A stretch of 64,000 nucleotides of DNA from Lichenicola cladoniae (GCF_013201075.1 NZ_CP053708.1:4717501-4781500), one strand, 5' to 3'; positions 38,879 to 50,401 are shown, counted from the stretch's first letter. Notes: generated by a model not told the origin, from the sequence alone. Made by a program: numbers and translations.

Positions 38879-40425
38879 CCGAGCAGCCGGTCCTGCTACG
38901 GGTCGAGACCGTCAGCAAGGTCTATCCCGGGATCATCGCGTTGCAGGACGTCTCGTTCGACGTGGTCGGCGGCGCCGTGAACGTGCTCGTCGGCGAGAAC
39001 GGCGCCGGCAAGTCGACGCTGATGAAGGTGATCGCCGGCGTCGTCCAGCCAACCAGCGGCCGCATGCTGATGGACGGCAACGAAGTCCAGTTCAATACCC
39101 GCGACGAGGCGATCGCCCGCGGTATCGGCATGGTGTTCCAGGAACTGAACCTGTTTCCCAATATGAGCGTGGCGGAAAACATCTTCATCGGCCGGGAGAT
39201 CACCCGGCCCGGCCGCGGTATCGACATCAGGGAGCAGGAACGGCGTGCCGGCGACTATCTACGCCAGCTCGAAGCGGATATCGACCCGACCGGGATGGTC
39301 GGCGACCTGCCGATCGGCCAGCAGCAGATCGTCGAGATCGCCAAGGCCTTGGCGCAGAATGCCCGCATCCTGATCATGGACGAGCCGACCTCGGCACTAA
39401 GTCTGGCTGAGACGACGGTGCTTTTCAGGGTGATCGACGAGCTGAAGGCGCGCGGCGTCGGCATCGTCTACATCTCGCACCGGCTCGAGGAGCTGATCCG
39501 GATCGGCGATTTCGTCACCACCCTACGCGACGGGCGCGTCACCGGCGGCGCGCGCATGGCCGAGATCGACCTGCCCTGGATCATCCGCAAGATGATCGGC
39601 GGCGAGGCCAAGGACTTCCCGAAGGCGGACGGACACCGCATCGGCGCGGAGGTGTTTCGCGCCGAGGAGATCACGCTGCCGAGCGTATCCGGCGGCTACA
39701 AGGTCGACCATGTGTCGCTGTCGGTCAGGAAGGGCGAGATCGTCGGCATCTACGGGCTGATGGGGGCCGGACGCTCGGAGTTCTTCGACTGCGTGATGGG
39801 CCGCCACACCCATTCCGCCGGCCGCATCTTCATCGACGGCAAGCTGGTGCGCGAGTGCCACGTCAGCGGCCGGATCCGGCGCGGCCTGGCGCTGATCCCC
39901 GAGGACCGGCAGCGCGAAGGACTGGTGTCGATCCTGTCGATCGCCACCAACATGACGATGGCCAGCCTCGCCCGCTACACCAGCCTGTTCCACATCAGGC
40001 GCGAACGCGAGGCGGCTGCGGTTTCCGCCACCATACGCGACCTCTCGATCAAGGCGCCGTATCCCGACCTGCCGGTCTCCTCGATGAGCGGCGGCAACCA
40101 GCAGAAGGTGGTGATCGCGAAAGCCCTGATGACCAGCCCCAAGGTCTTGCTAATGGACGAACCGTCGCGCGGCATCGACATCGGCGCCAAGGCCGACGTG
40201 TTCCGCACCATGCGCAGGCTTGCCGCCGACGGGCTCGGCATCCTGTTCGTCACCTCCGACCTGGAGGAAGTCATGGCGCTGTCCGACCGGATCGCGGTGA
40301 TGAGCAATGGCCGCGTCACCCGGTTGTTCGAGCCCGGCGAGGCCACCGAGGATGCGGTCGTGCTGGCATCCTCGGTCGGGCACGGCACCCATTCCCATTC
40401 AAGTCCTGCGAGTGTCACGCCATGA
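38875..40425 (+). CDS. Sugar ABC-importer ATPase (RbsA/XylG-like)
   Basis: A 516-residue ATPase with two fused ABC domains, typical of CUT2 sugar importers. The first half is canonical: Walker [10 protein letters not shown], signature-like [15 protein letters not shown], Walker [12 protein letters not shown]. The second half has the usual degenerate Walker A (GLMGAGRSE), signature [16 protein letters not shown] and Walker [15 protein letters not shown]. The start is a GTG overlapping the DUF2291 stop; the stop overlaps the permease ATG. Confidence 0.95.
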   Translation: MTEQPVLLRVETVSKVYPGIIALQDVSFDVVGGAVNVLVGENGAGKSTLMKVIAGVVQPTSGRMLMDGNEVQFNTRDEAIARGIGMVFQELNLFPNMSVAENIFIGREITRPGRGIDIREQERRAGDYLRQLEADIDPTGMVGDLPIGQQQIVEIAKALAQNARILIMDEPTSALSLAETTVLFRVIDELKARGVGIVYISHRLEELIRIGDFVTTLRDGRVTGGARMAEIDLPWIIRKMIGGEAKDFPKADGHRIGAEVFRAEEITLPSVSGGYKVDHVSLSVRKGEIVGIYGLMGAGRSEFFDCVMGRHTHSAGRIFIDGKLVRECHVSGRIRRGLALIPEDRQREGLVSILSIATNMTMASLARYTSLFHIRREREAAAVSATIRDLSIKAPYPDLPVSSMSGGNQQKVVIAKALMTSPKVLLMDEPSRGIDIGAKADVFRTMRRLAADGLGILFVTSDLEEVMALSDRIAVMSNGRVTRLFEPGEATEDAVVLASSVGHGTHSHSSPASVTP

Positions 40426-41486
40426 GCGCTACCATCCAAACCACCCGCCCGGACGTGAAGCCTGCTTTCTCGCTCGGTCTGCAACTGCTGAAGCTGCGCA
40501 CCTTCATCGCCCTGTTCGTGGTGGTGGTGTTCTTCGGGCTGGCGGCGCCGAACTTCGCCAGTGCGGCCAACGTCATCCTGATTTCCAAGCAGGTGGCGAT
40601 CAACGCGATCCTGTCGCTCGGCATGACGTTCGTGATCATCACCGGCGGCATCGATTTGTCGATCGGCTCGATCGTCGGCCTATCCGGCATGATGGCCGGC
40701 GGGCTGATCCTGCATGGCTTCGACACGCATCTCGGCTACACGATCTATTTCAACGTGGTCGAAACCTGCCTGATCACGCTGGTGCTCGGCGTGCTGATCG
40801 GCGCAATCAATGGCTGGCTGATCACCAAGCTCAACGTGGCGCCGTTCATCGCCACGCTCGGGATGCTCTACGTCGCCCGCGGTGCGGCGCTGCTGTCGTC
40901 CAACGGCGATACGTTCTCCAACCTGGTCGGGCGCAAGGAGTTCGGGAACCAGGGTTTTCCGTTCCTGGGCGAGGGCACGATCCTGGGCCTGCCGGTCGCC
41001 ATCTGGATGATGATCGGGCTGGGGCTGGTGGCCGCCTACGTCGCGGTGCGTACGCCGCTCGGGCGCTACATCTACGCGGTCGGCGGCAACGAGCGCGCGG
41101 CCGGCCTGTCCGGCATTCGCGTCAACCACGTGAAGATGGTCGTCTACATGTTCAGCGGCTTCTGCGCCGCAGTGGTCGGGCTGGTCATCACCTCGCAGCT
41201 GGTCGCGGCGCAGCCGGCCACCGGCGAGACCTTCGAGCTGACCGCAATCGCGGCGGTGGTGCTGGGCGGCACGTCGATGTCCGGCGGTCGCGGCACGATC
41301 GGCGGCACCATCATCGGCGCCTTCGTCATCGGCATCCTGTCCGAGGGGCTGGTGATGATGGGGGTCAGCACCTTCTGGCAGATCGTGGTGAAGGGGCTGG
41401 TGATCATCCTCGCAGTCGTGGTGGACCAGGCACAGCGTAAGCTGCAGGCGCGTGCGGTGCTGCGGCAAGTGGCGAAGGCCGGCTGA
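40422..41486 (+). CDS. Sugar ABC-importer permease (RbsC-like)
   Basis: A 354-residue CUT2 permease with about ten membrane segments. Family motifs are FVIITGGIDLSIGSIVGLSGM, NGWLITKLNVAPFIATLGMLY, YAVGGNERAAGLSGI and TAIAAVVLGGTSMSGGRGT. Overlapping start and stop codons with the ATPase and apsD genes show one transcript. It forms the membrane channel of the importer encoded from 37249. Confidence 0.95.
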   Translation: MSATIQTTRPDVKPAFSLGLQLLKLRTFIALFVVVVFFGLAAPNFASAANVILISKQVAINAILSLGMTFVIITGGIDLSIGSIVGLSGMMAGGLILHGFDTHLGYTIYFNVVETCLITLVLGVLIGAINGWLITKLNVAPFIATLGMLYVARGAALLSSNGDTFSNLVGRKEFGNQGFPFLGEGTILGLPVAIWMMIGLGLVAAYVAVRTPLGRYIYAVGGNERAAGLSGIRVNHVKMVVYMFSGFCAAVVGLVITSQLVAAQPATGETFELTAIAAVVLGGTSMSGGRGTIGGTIIGAFVIGILSEGLVMMGVSTFWQIVVKGLVIILAVVVDQAQRKLQARAVLRQVAKAG

Positions 41487-42529
41487 TGCAGGCCGGGGCC
41501 GCTCCCAGGCTGCGTGGCGCGCTGATCGGTTGCGGCTTTTTCGCGGTCAACCAGATGCACGGCTGGGCCGATCTGCCGGACGTCGAGATCGTGGCGCTGT
41601 GCGACCGCGATCCGGCCCGGCTGGCGCAGTTCGGAGAACAGTTCGGGGTGACGGCGCGCTACCAGGATGCCGAGCGGATGCTGGCGACGGAACGGCTCGA
41701 CTTCGTCGACATCGCCACCACGCCGCCCAGCCATCGGGCGCTGGTCGAACTGGCGGCACGGCATGGCGTCGCGATCATCTGCCAAAAGCCGATCGCGCCG
41801 ACGCTGGAGGATGCGCGTGCCATGGTGCAGGCCGCCGAAGATGCTTCCGTGCTGTTCATGGTGCATGAGAACTTCCGCTGGCAGACACCGATCCTTGCGG
41901 TGAAGCAGGCGATCCAGGCCGGCCGCATCGGCACGCCGTTCTGGGGCCGCGTCTCGTTCCGCTCGGGCTACGACGTGTATGCGGCGCAGCCCTATCTCGC
42001 GACCGGCGCCCGCTTCATCATCGAGGATCTGGGCATCCACAGCCTGGACGTGGCGCGGTTCCTGTTGGGCGACGCGCTGGCGATCACCGCGCGCACCCGT
42101 CGGGTCAACCCGGCCATTACTGGCGAGGATGTGGCGACGATGCTGCTGGACCATGTCGGCGGCGTGACCTCGGTGGTGGATTGTTCCTATGCCACGCCGC
42201 AGGAGCATGAACCGTTTCCGGAGACGTTCGTCGAGATCGATGGCGAGAACGGGATCTTGCGGCTGGGCCGGGATTATCGCCTGACCATTTCCGGGCGCGA
42301 CGGGACGGTCATCGAGGACGTGTCCCCGCCGTTGCTGCCGTGGGCGTCGCGTCCCTGGCACAACATCCAGGAGAGCGTGTTCAATATCCAGCGCCACTGG
42401 GTGGAAGCCCTTCGCGCCGGCGGTGAGCCCGATACGTCCGGACGCGACAACCTGCAGACGTTCGCACTGGTGCAGGCGGCCTATCTCAGTGCGGAACGTG
42501 GCCGGACCGTCCGTCTCGATACGCTGTGA
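41486..42529 (+). CDS. apsD: D-apiose dehydrogenase (Gfo/Idh/MocA family)
   Basis: A 347-residue Gfo/Idh/MocA oxidoreductase. The Rossmann motif is IGCGFFAVNQMHGW (about residues 14-27), and the family Lys motif is CQKPIAPTLEDA (about 97-108). Substrate-site His/Asp residues are likely in EDLGIHSLDVARFL. In known apiose loci such an enzyme oxidises D-apiose to D-apionolactone. It overlaps the permease gene upstream and the lactonase gene downstream, placing uptake, oxidation and lactone opening on one transcript. Function follows from context. Confidence 0.85.
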   Translation: MQAGAAPRLRGALIGCGFFAVNQMHGWADLPDVEIVALCDRDPARLAQFGEQFGVTARYQDAERMLATERLDFVDIATTPPSHRALVELAARHGVAIICQKPIAPTLEDARAMVQAAEDASVLFMVHENFRWQTPILAVKQAIQAGRIGTPFWGRVSFRSGYDVYAAQPYLATGARFIIEDLGIHSLDVARFLLGDALAITARTRRVNPAITGEDVATMLLDHVGGVTSVVDCSYATPQEHEPFPETFVEIDGENGILRLGRDYRLTISGRDGTVIEDVSPPLLPWASRPWHNIQESVFNIQRHWVEALRAGGEPDTSGRDNLQTFALVQAAYLSAERGRTVRLDTL

Positions 42530-44457
42530 CCGATCATGCGGCCCTGTTGCGTCGGCGTCTTGGTACCGATGAAGCGGTGCCGGATGCGGTGACGCTCACC
42601 GCCGGGCTGCTGCAGGCCGAGTTCATCGAGGGTGGCCTGCGCACGATCCGCTACGACGGGATCGAAATGTTGCGCGCGGTCGCCTACGTCGTGCGCGACA
42701 AGGACTGGGGGACCTATGCGCCGGTCCTGCAGGATTGCACCGTCACGCAGGATGCCGGAGGTTTTCGGGTTTCCTACCAGGCCAGATGCACAGACCCTGA
42801 AACCGGCCAGTCGCTCGACTACGCGGCCACCATCGCAGGCACACCCGATGGCCGGTTGACATTCGACGTGTCGGCTGTTCCCGAGACCGACTTCCTGACC
42901 ACGCGCTGCGGCTTCGCGGTGCTGCATCCGCTGTCCGGTGTCGTCGGCGGGCGGGCTACGGTGGAACATGTCGACGGCAGCGTCGAGGACGCGGTGTTCC
43001 CCGAACAGATCGCGCCGTGGCAGCCGTTCCGCGACATACGCGCGATTACCCACGATCCGGCACCTGGCCTGGAAGCACGGTGCCTGCTGCAGGGCGACGT
43101 GTTCGAGATGGAGGATCAGCGCGCCTGGTCCGATGCGTCGTTCAAGACCTATGTCCGGCCGCTGGCATTGTTGTGGCCCTATGAATTGCCCGCCGACATT
43201 GCGAACCAGCAGAATGTGACCCTGGAGATCAGGGACCGACGACCGGCCGCTATCCGCGCCGCGCGAGCCCGAACGGCTCCGATCGTCGTGACGGTCGGCG
43301 AGATCTGCGGCAGCATGCCGCGGATCGGACTGGTGGTTCATCCCGACCAGGCGGAGACGGTCCTTCGCCATCCCGACCTGCTTGCCGAGATCGCGCCCCA
43401 GCTTCTGCTTTTCCATCTCGATCCGCTCGCGGGGCATGATGCCGTCGATCTCGGCCGGTTTGCCCGGATCAGCGGGCTGTCCAAGAAGGCGCCTGAACTC
43501 TGCCTCGAAGTCGCGTTGCCGGGTCGGGAAGACCCGGTGCATGAAATCTGCCTGCTGGCAGATGCGGCTGCCTCATCAGGGCTCTTGCTGACGTCCCTGA
43601 TGGTGTCGCCGGCGGTGGATCGGCAATCGACGCCGCCGGGCAGCGCCTGGCCGGATTGCCCGCCGCTGGCCGAAATCTATCAGGCGGCACGGGAAGCGTT
43701 TCCCGGCATCCTGCTGGGTGGCGGCATGCTCAGCTACTTCACCGAGCTGAACCGCAAGCCGCCTCCGGTCGCGATGCTGGACTTCGTCTCGCATTGCACC
43801 TGCCCGATCGTGCACGCTTCGGACGATCTGTCGGTAATGCAAAGCCTGGAAGCCCTGCCTTATATCGTCGGCTCCGCCCGCGCGATCATCGGTACCGGCC
43901 GGGGTTATCGTATCGGCCCATCGACGATCGGGATGCGGCAGAACCCGTATGGATCACGGGTGATCCCGAACCCGGACGGCGTGCGGATGACCATGACGGA
44001 TCGCGACCCGCGCCAGCGCGGCCTGTTCGCGGCCGCCTGGAGCGTCGGTTATCTGGCAGCTACCGAAGCCGGAAACCTCGATAGTCTGGTACCGGGGGCG
44101 CTGACCGGATCGCTGGGGATCGCGGACGAACGACCGGACGGCAGCATCCAGCGCCATCCTGTTTTCGACGTGGTCAGGGACTTCGCACGGGAGGCGGGTC
44201 AGCCGCGCCGTTCGTGCTTCGCCGACATGCCGAATTTAGTTGCGGCTGTCGCCACCGTTCGTGCCGACGGCATGACGGAGCTCTGGCTTGCCAACCTGAC
44301 GGCTGCCGCACAATCGGTTCGAATTGCCGGTGTTCAGGACGTCAACGGTCTCTTGCTTCTCGACGACGATGCAAATTGCGCCCGGTTCGATGACGTGGTT
44401 ATGGACAACGACATCATCCTGAGCCCGTATTCGGTGGTCAGGCTGCAAGGCCGCTAG
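42526..44457 (+). CDS. apnL: D-apionate lactonase
   Basis: A 643-residue protein resembling the ApnL family of D-apionolactonases, large proteins with an N-terminal beta-rich domain (about 25-240; TIRYDGIEMLRAVAYVVRD near the start) and a TIM-barrel-like middle part (about 250-560; LDFVSHCTCPIVHASDD, FPGILLGGGMLSYFTELNR). The end is a small beta domain (VVMDNDIILSPYSVV). It should open D-apionolactone to D-apionate. The GTG start overlaps the apsD stop (GTGA). Last gene of the unit; it converges on the GntR gene 12 bases away. Confidence 0.82.
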   Translation: MTDHAALLRRRLGTDEAVPDAVTLTAGLLQAEFIEGGLRTIRYDGIEMLRAVAYVVRDKDWGTYAPVLQDCTVTQDAGGFRVSYQARCTDPETGQSLDYAATIAGTPDGRLTFDVSAVPETDFLTTRCGFAVLHPLSGVVGGRATVEHVDGSVEDAVFPEQIAPWQPFRDIRAITHDPAPGLEARCLLQGDVFEMEDQRAWSDASFKTYVRPLALLWPYELPADIANQQNVTLEIRDRRPAAIRAARARTAPIVVTVGEICGSMPRIGLVVHPDQAETVLRHPDLLAEIAPQLLLFHLDPLAGHDAVDLGRFARISGLSKKAPELCLEVALPGREDPVHEICLLADAAASSGLLLTSLMVSPAVDRQSTPPGSAWPDCPPLAEIYQAAREAFPGILLGGGMLSYFTELNRKPPPVAMLDFVSHCTCPIVHASDDLSVMQSLEALPYIVGSARAIIGTGRGYRIGPSTIGMRQNPYGSRVIPNPDGVRMTMTDRDPRQRGLFAAAWSVGYLAATEAGNLDSLVPGALTGSLGIADERPDGSIQRHPVFDVVRDFAREAGQPRRSCFADMPNLVAAVATVRADGMTELWLANLTAAAQSVRIAGVQDVNGLLLLDDDANCARFDDVVMDNDIILSPYSVVRLQGR

Positions 44458-44469
44458 ACACCGGAACCG

Positions 44470-45249
44470 TCAGGCGCGTTGCGAGGATTTTGCGGCTTTT
44501 CGCGCAGGCTTTGCAGTGAATGCAGTGTCCGGCGATGGGCGATCGGTCTGATGCACATACAACGTGCTGGACCGCTGCAGATGCTTGATCATGGTTGCTT
44601 CGGCTTTTTCGGGATCATGAGCCGCGATGCAGTCGACGATCTCCGCGTGCTCGGCGATCGTTACGTTCTCCTTGCCCGTCCAGTGCAGCATTTCGGTATG
44701 GTAGCTACGCAGCCAGCCCAGCATCGCCCGGCAGACGGCTTCGAAAATCGGATTGCGCGCGCTGGCCGCGATCATCACATGGAATTCCATGTCCTGCTCG
44801 ATGAAGCTCGTGATGTCATCGGTCATGGCGGATTGCCGCTTGATCGCCTGCCGCAGGGCGGTCACCTCGGTCTTGCTCGCAGATTCTGCCGCAGCCCGGA
44901 CCATGCCCCGTTCGAAGAACAGCCGTGCATCGAGCAGGTGATGCAGGGATTGCGATGAGCCCGACAGCATCAGTTGCGCGGGGAGATCGATCTGGCGAAA
45001 CAGCGATGCCGGCGTCAGGGCGCAAACACGTGCGCGCTCGCCATGCGAAATGCTGATGAGACCGAGATTGCTCAACGCATGCATCGCCTCGCGAATGGCG
45101 GGGCGGCCCACGCCGAAGCGTTCCATGAGATCGCGCTCGGACGGCAGTGTGTCGCCGATCTTGAGCTCACCACCGAGAATGATGGTCTTGAGGCGGTCGA
45201 AGATCTCGTCCGACAGCTTGCGACGGATAATCTGCTCGCTTGAACTCAT
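44470..45249 (-). CDS. GntR-family regulator (FadR/FCD subgroup)
   Basis: A 259-residue regulator with an N-terminal winged helix (LPSERDLMERFGVGRPAIREA, about residues 35-60) and an all-helical FCD ligand domain (about 100-240; the metal/ligand residues likely lie in DMEFHVMIAASARNPIF and NVTIAEHAEIVDCIAAHD). Start at 45249; the much longer frame to 45927 is a shadow of the aldo/keto reductase. It stands tail to tail with apnL and head to head with the reductase gene (174-base gap), so it could control either; GntR/FCD proteins often control sugar-acid pathways. Confidence 0.92.
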   Translation of the reverse strand: MSSSEQIIRRKLSDEIFDRLKTIILGGELKIGDTLPSERDLMERFGVGRPAIREAMHALSNLGLISISHGERARVCALTPASLFRQIDLPAQLMLSGSSQSLHHLLDARLFFERGMVRAAAESASKTEVTALRQAIKRQSAMTDDITSFIEQDMEFHVMIAASARNPIFEAVCRAMLGWLRSYHTEMLHWTGKENVTIAEHAEIVDCIAAHDPEKAEATMIKHLQRSSTLYVHQTDRPSPDTAFTAKPARKAAKSSQRA

Positions 45250-45423
45250 CCGGAATACCTTCGAGATTGTCTCTGTCCGGTGACGAGCGAACTCGTTTTC
45301 CAGCGACCGTCGGATACACGGACAATTTAACATGGGCGCGGTCGACATGCCAGCGCATCGGCCGACTGTTGGACATGGCCCGACGCCAGGCCGGGCCGGG
45401 ATCACCATAGGGAGACGTTCGAC

Positions 45424-46410
<987 letters not shown>

Positions 46411-46422
46411 CCTTGCAATCGG

Positions 46423-48807
46423 CTAGGTGAACATGACGATCAGCGGCGAGGTGTAAACCGCAGATCCGTCACGCTGGCGCCCGACCAGATAGATCTGCCG
46501 ATGACCGTGCGGACCGTTGTCGGGACCGATGACGAACGACCCCTGCACGTCGCGCGGCATGTCCTGGTCGGCAAGACGCTGGATGGAGACATGCATGTCT
46601 ACGCCTGCGAGGTTCGCGGTAACGGTACCGGTTTCGAGAAGATGCGGGCCATCGGTTTCCAGCCGGAATGTCGGCTGGTGCACGAAACCACTGCCGGCGC
46701 GTGCGTCGCCGACCTTCACGTAGCCGCCGATGGTTCCCTCGACCAGGATGGTCGCACGGGCGATGGCATCCAGCTCGAGTTCGATCGTGTCGCGGTCGCC
46801 GAACGTGTCGGAGTGGAAATCGACCGTCACCGGCGAACTGCGACGGATCGTTTCCTCCTGGTGCTCGAAGCCGAATGCCGTGTGCCCGAGGATGGTGGCG
46901 CCGGTGACGGTGATCCGTCCCTGCCAGGCGGCCCAGCGATAGCGATCGCGGATACGCGCACCGCCCCAGCGGACGCGGAGCCGGCGCTGCGAGAAGCCGG
47001 CTTCGCGCTGCAGGTCGCGCGACCAGATGCAGCCGGTATGGTCGTAGGCCTCGATGGTGTCGAAGCCGATATCGCCGAGAAACCGGTAATCGACGCGGAG
47101 CTCGCCCGCCTGGGTGAACTCGTCGCCCTGCAGATGCGCGCCCGACCACGCCAGTCCGACCGAACGCTCGCCGGTGGTCGCGAAGGTGTTCCGGGCCCGC
47201 AGCGCCTGCCCGACCGTGCCGCGATCCAGCCGGTCCGCCAGGATGCCGGTCAGCCCGCCCTTGGTTCCGAACACCGCGGTTCCGGGTGCACCGCCGCCGC
47301 AGCGGCCGCGATGCTCGTCGCTGTTCGCCGAAACCCCGATCTTGTAGCCGCGCGCCACCGCATCCTGCAGCAGCCACGGGAAGTGGCCCCACGCCGATCC
47401 GACCTCGACCAGCCGCTCCAGGGCCGGGTGATGCCAGCCGAGATTGCAGCGCCGCCCGCCGACATGCGGGATCAGCAGATGGCCTTCGGGATCGTGCGCG
47501 TAGGTGGCGTAGACATCCTCGAGCGGCCATGCGCCCGGCTCGATCCGGTCGGACGCCATCTCCTCGTTCCACTCGAACGAGCGCACCAGGTTGCCATTCC
47601 GGTCGAACGGAAACTCCGGCACGCGGTCATGCAGGAACACCACGTTGTGGTCGCCGCCGGCGCAGGAGTTGCCGCACCATTCGGTGCCGGGATAGCACAC
47701 GAAGCGCCCGGCCTGGTTCATCGTGTTGACGTGCGCGACTGCCTGGTTCCAGCGCGCCTCGGTGATCTGGAAGTCGTTCGCCGTGTAGCCGAGCACGTCG
47801 AGCCCGGCCACGTCGCGGCCGTAGCCGAGATTATACACGGTGTCGTTGGTGCCGACCGTGTCGTCGGAATGCACATGCAGGTCGCCGTAGAAAATACGCT
47901 CGAACCGGGCGGCCGGATCGACGGAGACGTAGGCGTGGGCGGGCAGGACCCGGGCCCTGCCCTCGAGGCTTGCGTCCAGTCTGAACTCGCCCGGCTGGTC
48001 CAGCTTCAGGCTGTCGACCGTCGCAATCGCCCATCCATCGTCGGACAGGACGGCGTGCGTGACGACCGGCGGCGTGTCGGCATGGTGGGCGGTGAGCAGG
48101 ACGCTGTTGCCGCCGTCGATGGTGGTGTTGCCCCAGGCATCCTCGGTGCGCAGATGGATGCGGATCGCGGTGTTCGGCCGTATCAACCGGGGCGCCGTCA
48201 CGATCAGTCGCTCGGCTGGCCCGGGGACGATCTGCATGACGACATCGCCCGGCACCGCGCTGAAGCGCGAGGTCCCGACCGGATCGATATAGAGCCTGAA
48301 CCGGAAATCCTGTTCCACGAATGTCTGCACGCGAGTGCCGGGTCCGCCGGCGCGGCGATCGCCGAGACGGATCAGGATGTGGTCGCCGGGATTGAGATAT
48401 CCGTCGATCACGTCGACGATGATGGCCTTCTGGAAGGGTCTCTCATGGCCCTTCTGGTCGAAGCGGCACGAGAGCGATTGCACCGTTGCCGGTTCCTGGC
48501 CGGGCAAGAGCCGGCCTGCCTGATATTCGGCGGAAATGTAGTTCGCAGCCGTCGGATCGATGGTCTGGAACAAGGCCCAGTCCGAGTAGAACTTGAAGGT
48601 CGCCTTGATCCAGGCGCCGTCCGCCAGGCCCGACGCTCCCACCTCGTAGTCGAGCACGATCTCCTGCCAGCTTCCGGCCTCGACCGTCTCGGTCCTGCAG
48701 GCGACCTGCCCCAGGAACGGCATCCGCTTGCTGGCTTCGTAATATCCGTCCGGCGCCACGTGCGGGCCGATAATCCGGTGTCGGGTAGCGCGGTCCATGA
48801 AGTCCAT
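46423..48807 (-). CDS. DUF3604 (PHP-like metal hydrolase) protein
   Basis: A 794-residue cytosolic protein with no signal peptide. The DUF3604 metal-site motifs are visible: IFYGDLHVHSDDTVG near residue 315 (DLHxH), CYPGTEW, LLIPHVGGRRCNL and GVSANSDEHRGRCGG. These match the histidine/aspartate set of PHP-type metal-dependent phosphoesterases. A beta-sandwich-like region of about 300 residues precedes and a beta-rich tail of about 180 residues follows the hydrolase core. The gene starts 24 bases after a NitT/TauT-type ABC importer operon and is probably its last member, so it may process the imported compound. Reaction unknown. Confidence 0.85.
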   Translation of the reverse strand: MDFMDRATRHRIIGPHVAPDGYYEASKRMPFLGQVACRTETVEAGSWQEIVLDYEVGASGLADGAWIKATFKFYSDWALFQTIDPTAANYISAEYQAGRLLPGQEPATVQSLSCRFDQKGHERPFQKAIIVDVIDGYLNPGDHILIRLGDRRAGGPGTRVQTFVEQDFRFRLYIDPVGTSRFSAVPGDVVMQIVPGPAERLIVTAPRLIRPNTAIRIHLRTEDAWGNTTIDGGNSVLLTAHHADTPPVVTHAVLSDDGWAIATVDSLKLDQPGEFRLDASLEGRARVLPAHAYVSVDPAARFERIFYGDLHVHSDDTVGTNDTVYNLGYGRDVAGLDVLGYTANDFQITEARWNQAVAHVNTMNQAGRFVCYPGTEWCGNSCAGGDHNVVFLHDRVPEFPFDRNGNLVRSFEWNEEMASDRIEPGAWPLEDVYATYAHDPEGHLLIPHVGGRRCNLGWHHPALERLVEVGSAWGHFPWLLQDAVARGYKIGVSANSDEHRGRCGGGAPGTAVFGTKGGLTGILADRLDRGTVGQALRARNTFATTGERSVGLAWSGAHLQGDEFTQAGELRVDYRFLGDIGFDTIEAYDHTGCIWSRDLQREAGFSQRRLRVRWGGARIRDRYRWAAWQGRITVTGATILGHTAFGFEHQEETIRRSSPVTVDFHSDTFGDRDTIELELDAIARATILVEGTIGGYVKVGDARAGSGFVHQPTFRLETDGPHLLETGTVTANLAGVDMHVSIQRLADQDMPRDVQGSFVIGPDNGPHGHRQIYLVGRQRDGSAVYTSPLIVMFT

Positions 48808-48831
48808 CGCGGGCGTTCCTCGGAATCCAGG

Positions 48832-49611
48832 TCAGATATCGACGCCGCGCCAGGCGCCGGCGGCAGGGTCGTCGGTCAGCAGGGCGCGCAGGTGCCGGCC
48901 GAGCATCGCATGCTGCGGGTCGTCGCGTTCGCGCGGACGCGGGCCGACCTGGAGCTCGCCGCGCACCGATGCAGGGGTTCCGCCGAGCACGACGATACGG
49001 TCCGCCAGGAACAGTGCCTCGTCGATGTCGTGCGTGACGAACAGCACGGTCTTGCGCGTCTGCAGCCAGATCCGCAGCAGTTCCTCCTGCAGCGCCGCGC
49101 GGGTGATCGCGTCCAGCGCGCCGAACGGCTCGTCCATCAGCAGCAGGTCCGGATCGACGGCCAGCGCCCGCGCCACGCCGACGCGCTGGCGCTGGCCGCC
49201 GGACAACTGGTGCGGCCAGCGTCCGGCCTGCGCCTCGAGTCCGACCAGGGCCAAAGCGCGCAGGGCGCGATCGTGCCGGTCCGCTCGCGACAGTCGCAGC
49301 CCTTCGAGGCCGAGTTCGACATTGGCCCGCACCCGGCGCCAGGGCAGCAGCTTGGCATCCTGGAACACCAGGGCCGCGCTGCGCCGGTTGCCGACGCGAT
49401 CGGGAGGACGCTGCACCAAGCCCTTGCCGGGTGCGACCAGTCCCATGGCGACCCGAAGCAAGGTCGACTTGCCGACGCCGGATGGTCCCAGCAGCGCCAC
49501 GAACTCCCCCGGTGCAACGGCGAGGTCCAGGCCCTGAAGGATGGTCGTGGTGGCGCCGTCCTGGGTGTAGGACAGGGTGATGTCTTGCAGCGACAGCAGC
49601 GGCGCGGTCAT
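48832..49611 (-). CDS. NitT/TauT-type ABC-importer ATPase
   Basis: A 259-residue ATPase of the SsuB/TauB/NrtD group: Walker A LLGPSGVGKST, Q-loop LVFQDAKLLPWRRV, signature LSGGQRQRVGVARAL, Walker B LLLMDEPFGALD, and FVTHDIDEALFLADRI. The ATG at 49611 overlaps the permease stop (ATGA). It would power the importer formed with the next two genes. Confidence 0.93.
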   Translation of the reverse strand: MTAPLLSLQDITLSYTQDGATTTILQGLDLAVAPGEFVALLGPSGVGKSTLLRVAMGLVAPGKGLVQRPPDRVGNRRSAALVFQDAKLLPWRRVRANVELGLEGLRLSRADRHDRALRALALVGLEAQAGRWPHQLSGGQRQRVGVARALAVDPDLLLMDEPFGALDAITRAALQEELLRIWLQTRKTVLFVTHDIDEALFLADRIVVLGGTPASVRGELQVGPRPRERDDPQHAMLGRHLRALLTDDPAAGAWRGVDI

Positions 49612-50384
49612 CTTTGCCACGCGAGCAGTCGGTTGCGCACCAGCATGAAGACCGAGTCAGTGAGCGCGTAGAGCAGCGCCATGGTCAGCATGTAGATCAC
49701 CACCAGGTCGGTCGCGAGCAGGCTGGACGCCTGCATCATGCGCGCGCCGATCCCAGGAACGCCGAACAATTCGGCTGCCACGACCGACATCCAGGCCTGG
49801 CCGATCCCGGTGCGCAGGCCCGCCAGGATGCCCGGCATCGAGGCCGGCACCACGATCTTGGTCAGCCGGCCCAGCACGCTGGCGTGGCCGAACGCATCGG
49901 CCACTTCGAACAGCGACCGGTCGATCGCCTGTACTGCGCCGTGGGCCGCATAGAAGTTGATCCAGAACACCGAGATCGCAACGACGAAGGTGGCGCCTGC
50001 GGTGTTGAGGCCGAACCACAGGATGGCGAACGGAACCCATGCCAGGCTTGGAATCGGCCGGAGCAGCCTGACCAGCCCGCTGGTCAGCGCGTCGAGGCGG
50101 GGGAGCATGCCGCATGCCAGGCCAGCCCCGATCCCGAGGCAGGTGCCGATCAGCACGCCCAGCAGATAGTGCGTCAGGCTGTCGAGGATGGCCTGCAGCC
50201 AGAAGCCGCCGCGCACCTCCCTGATCCAGGCGGCGGGCAGTTCGCTCGGTCGTGGCAGGAGCCCCGGCGACACCAGCCCGAGCCGCAGGACCGCTTCCCA
50301 GGTGCCGAACAGCAGGCACAGGCCGAGGCCGCCGAGCAGCAATCGTGACGACGAGGCGCTCGGGCGGCGTAACCGGACAGGCAT
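49608..50384 (-). CDS. NitT/TauT-type ABC-importer permease
   Basis: A 258-residue permease with about six membrane segments. The EAA-loop-like segment reads IVVPASMPGILAGLRTGIGQAW, typical of SsuC/TauC. The Met at 50384 opens the protein (RRPSASSSRLLLGGLGLC); the long frame to 51407 is a shadow of the binding-protein gene. It follows that gene with a 17-base gap. Confidence 0.92.
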   Translation of the reverse strand: MPVRLRRPSASSSRLLLGGLGLCLLFGTWEAVLRLGLVSPGLLPRPSELPAAWIREVRGGFWLQAILDSLTHYLLGVLIGTCLGIGAGLACGMLPRLDALTSGLVRLLRPIPSLAWVPFAILWFGLNTAGATFVVAISVFWINFYAAHGAVQAIDRSLFEVADAFGHASVLGRLTKIVVPASMPGILAGLRTGIGQAWMSVVAAELFGVPGIGARMMQASSLLATDLVVIYMLTMALLYALTDSVFMLVRNRLLAWQR

Positions 50385-50401
50385 TTGACGGTGCCGGACG
50401 G

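Noticed and set aside
46501-49671. A 1056-codon plus-strand open frame
   Set aside because: It is the antisense shadow of the DUF3604 and ABC ATPase genes; its text is Arg/Gly/Ala-rich and has no domain, while the minus strand has clear motifs.
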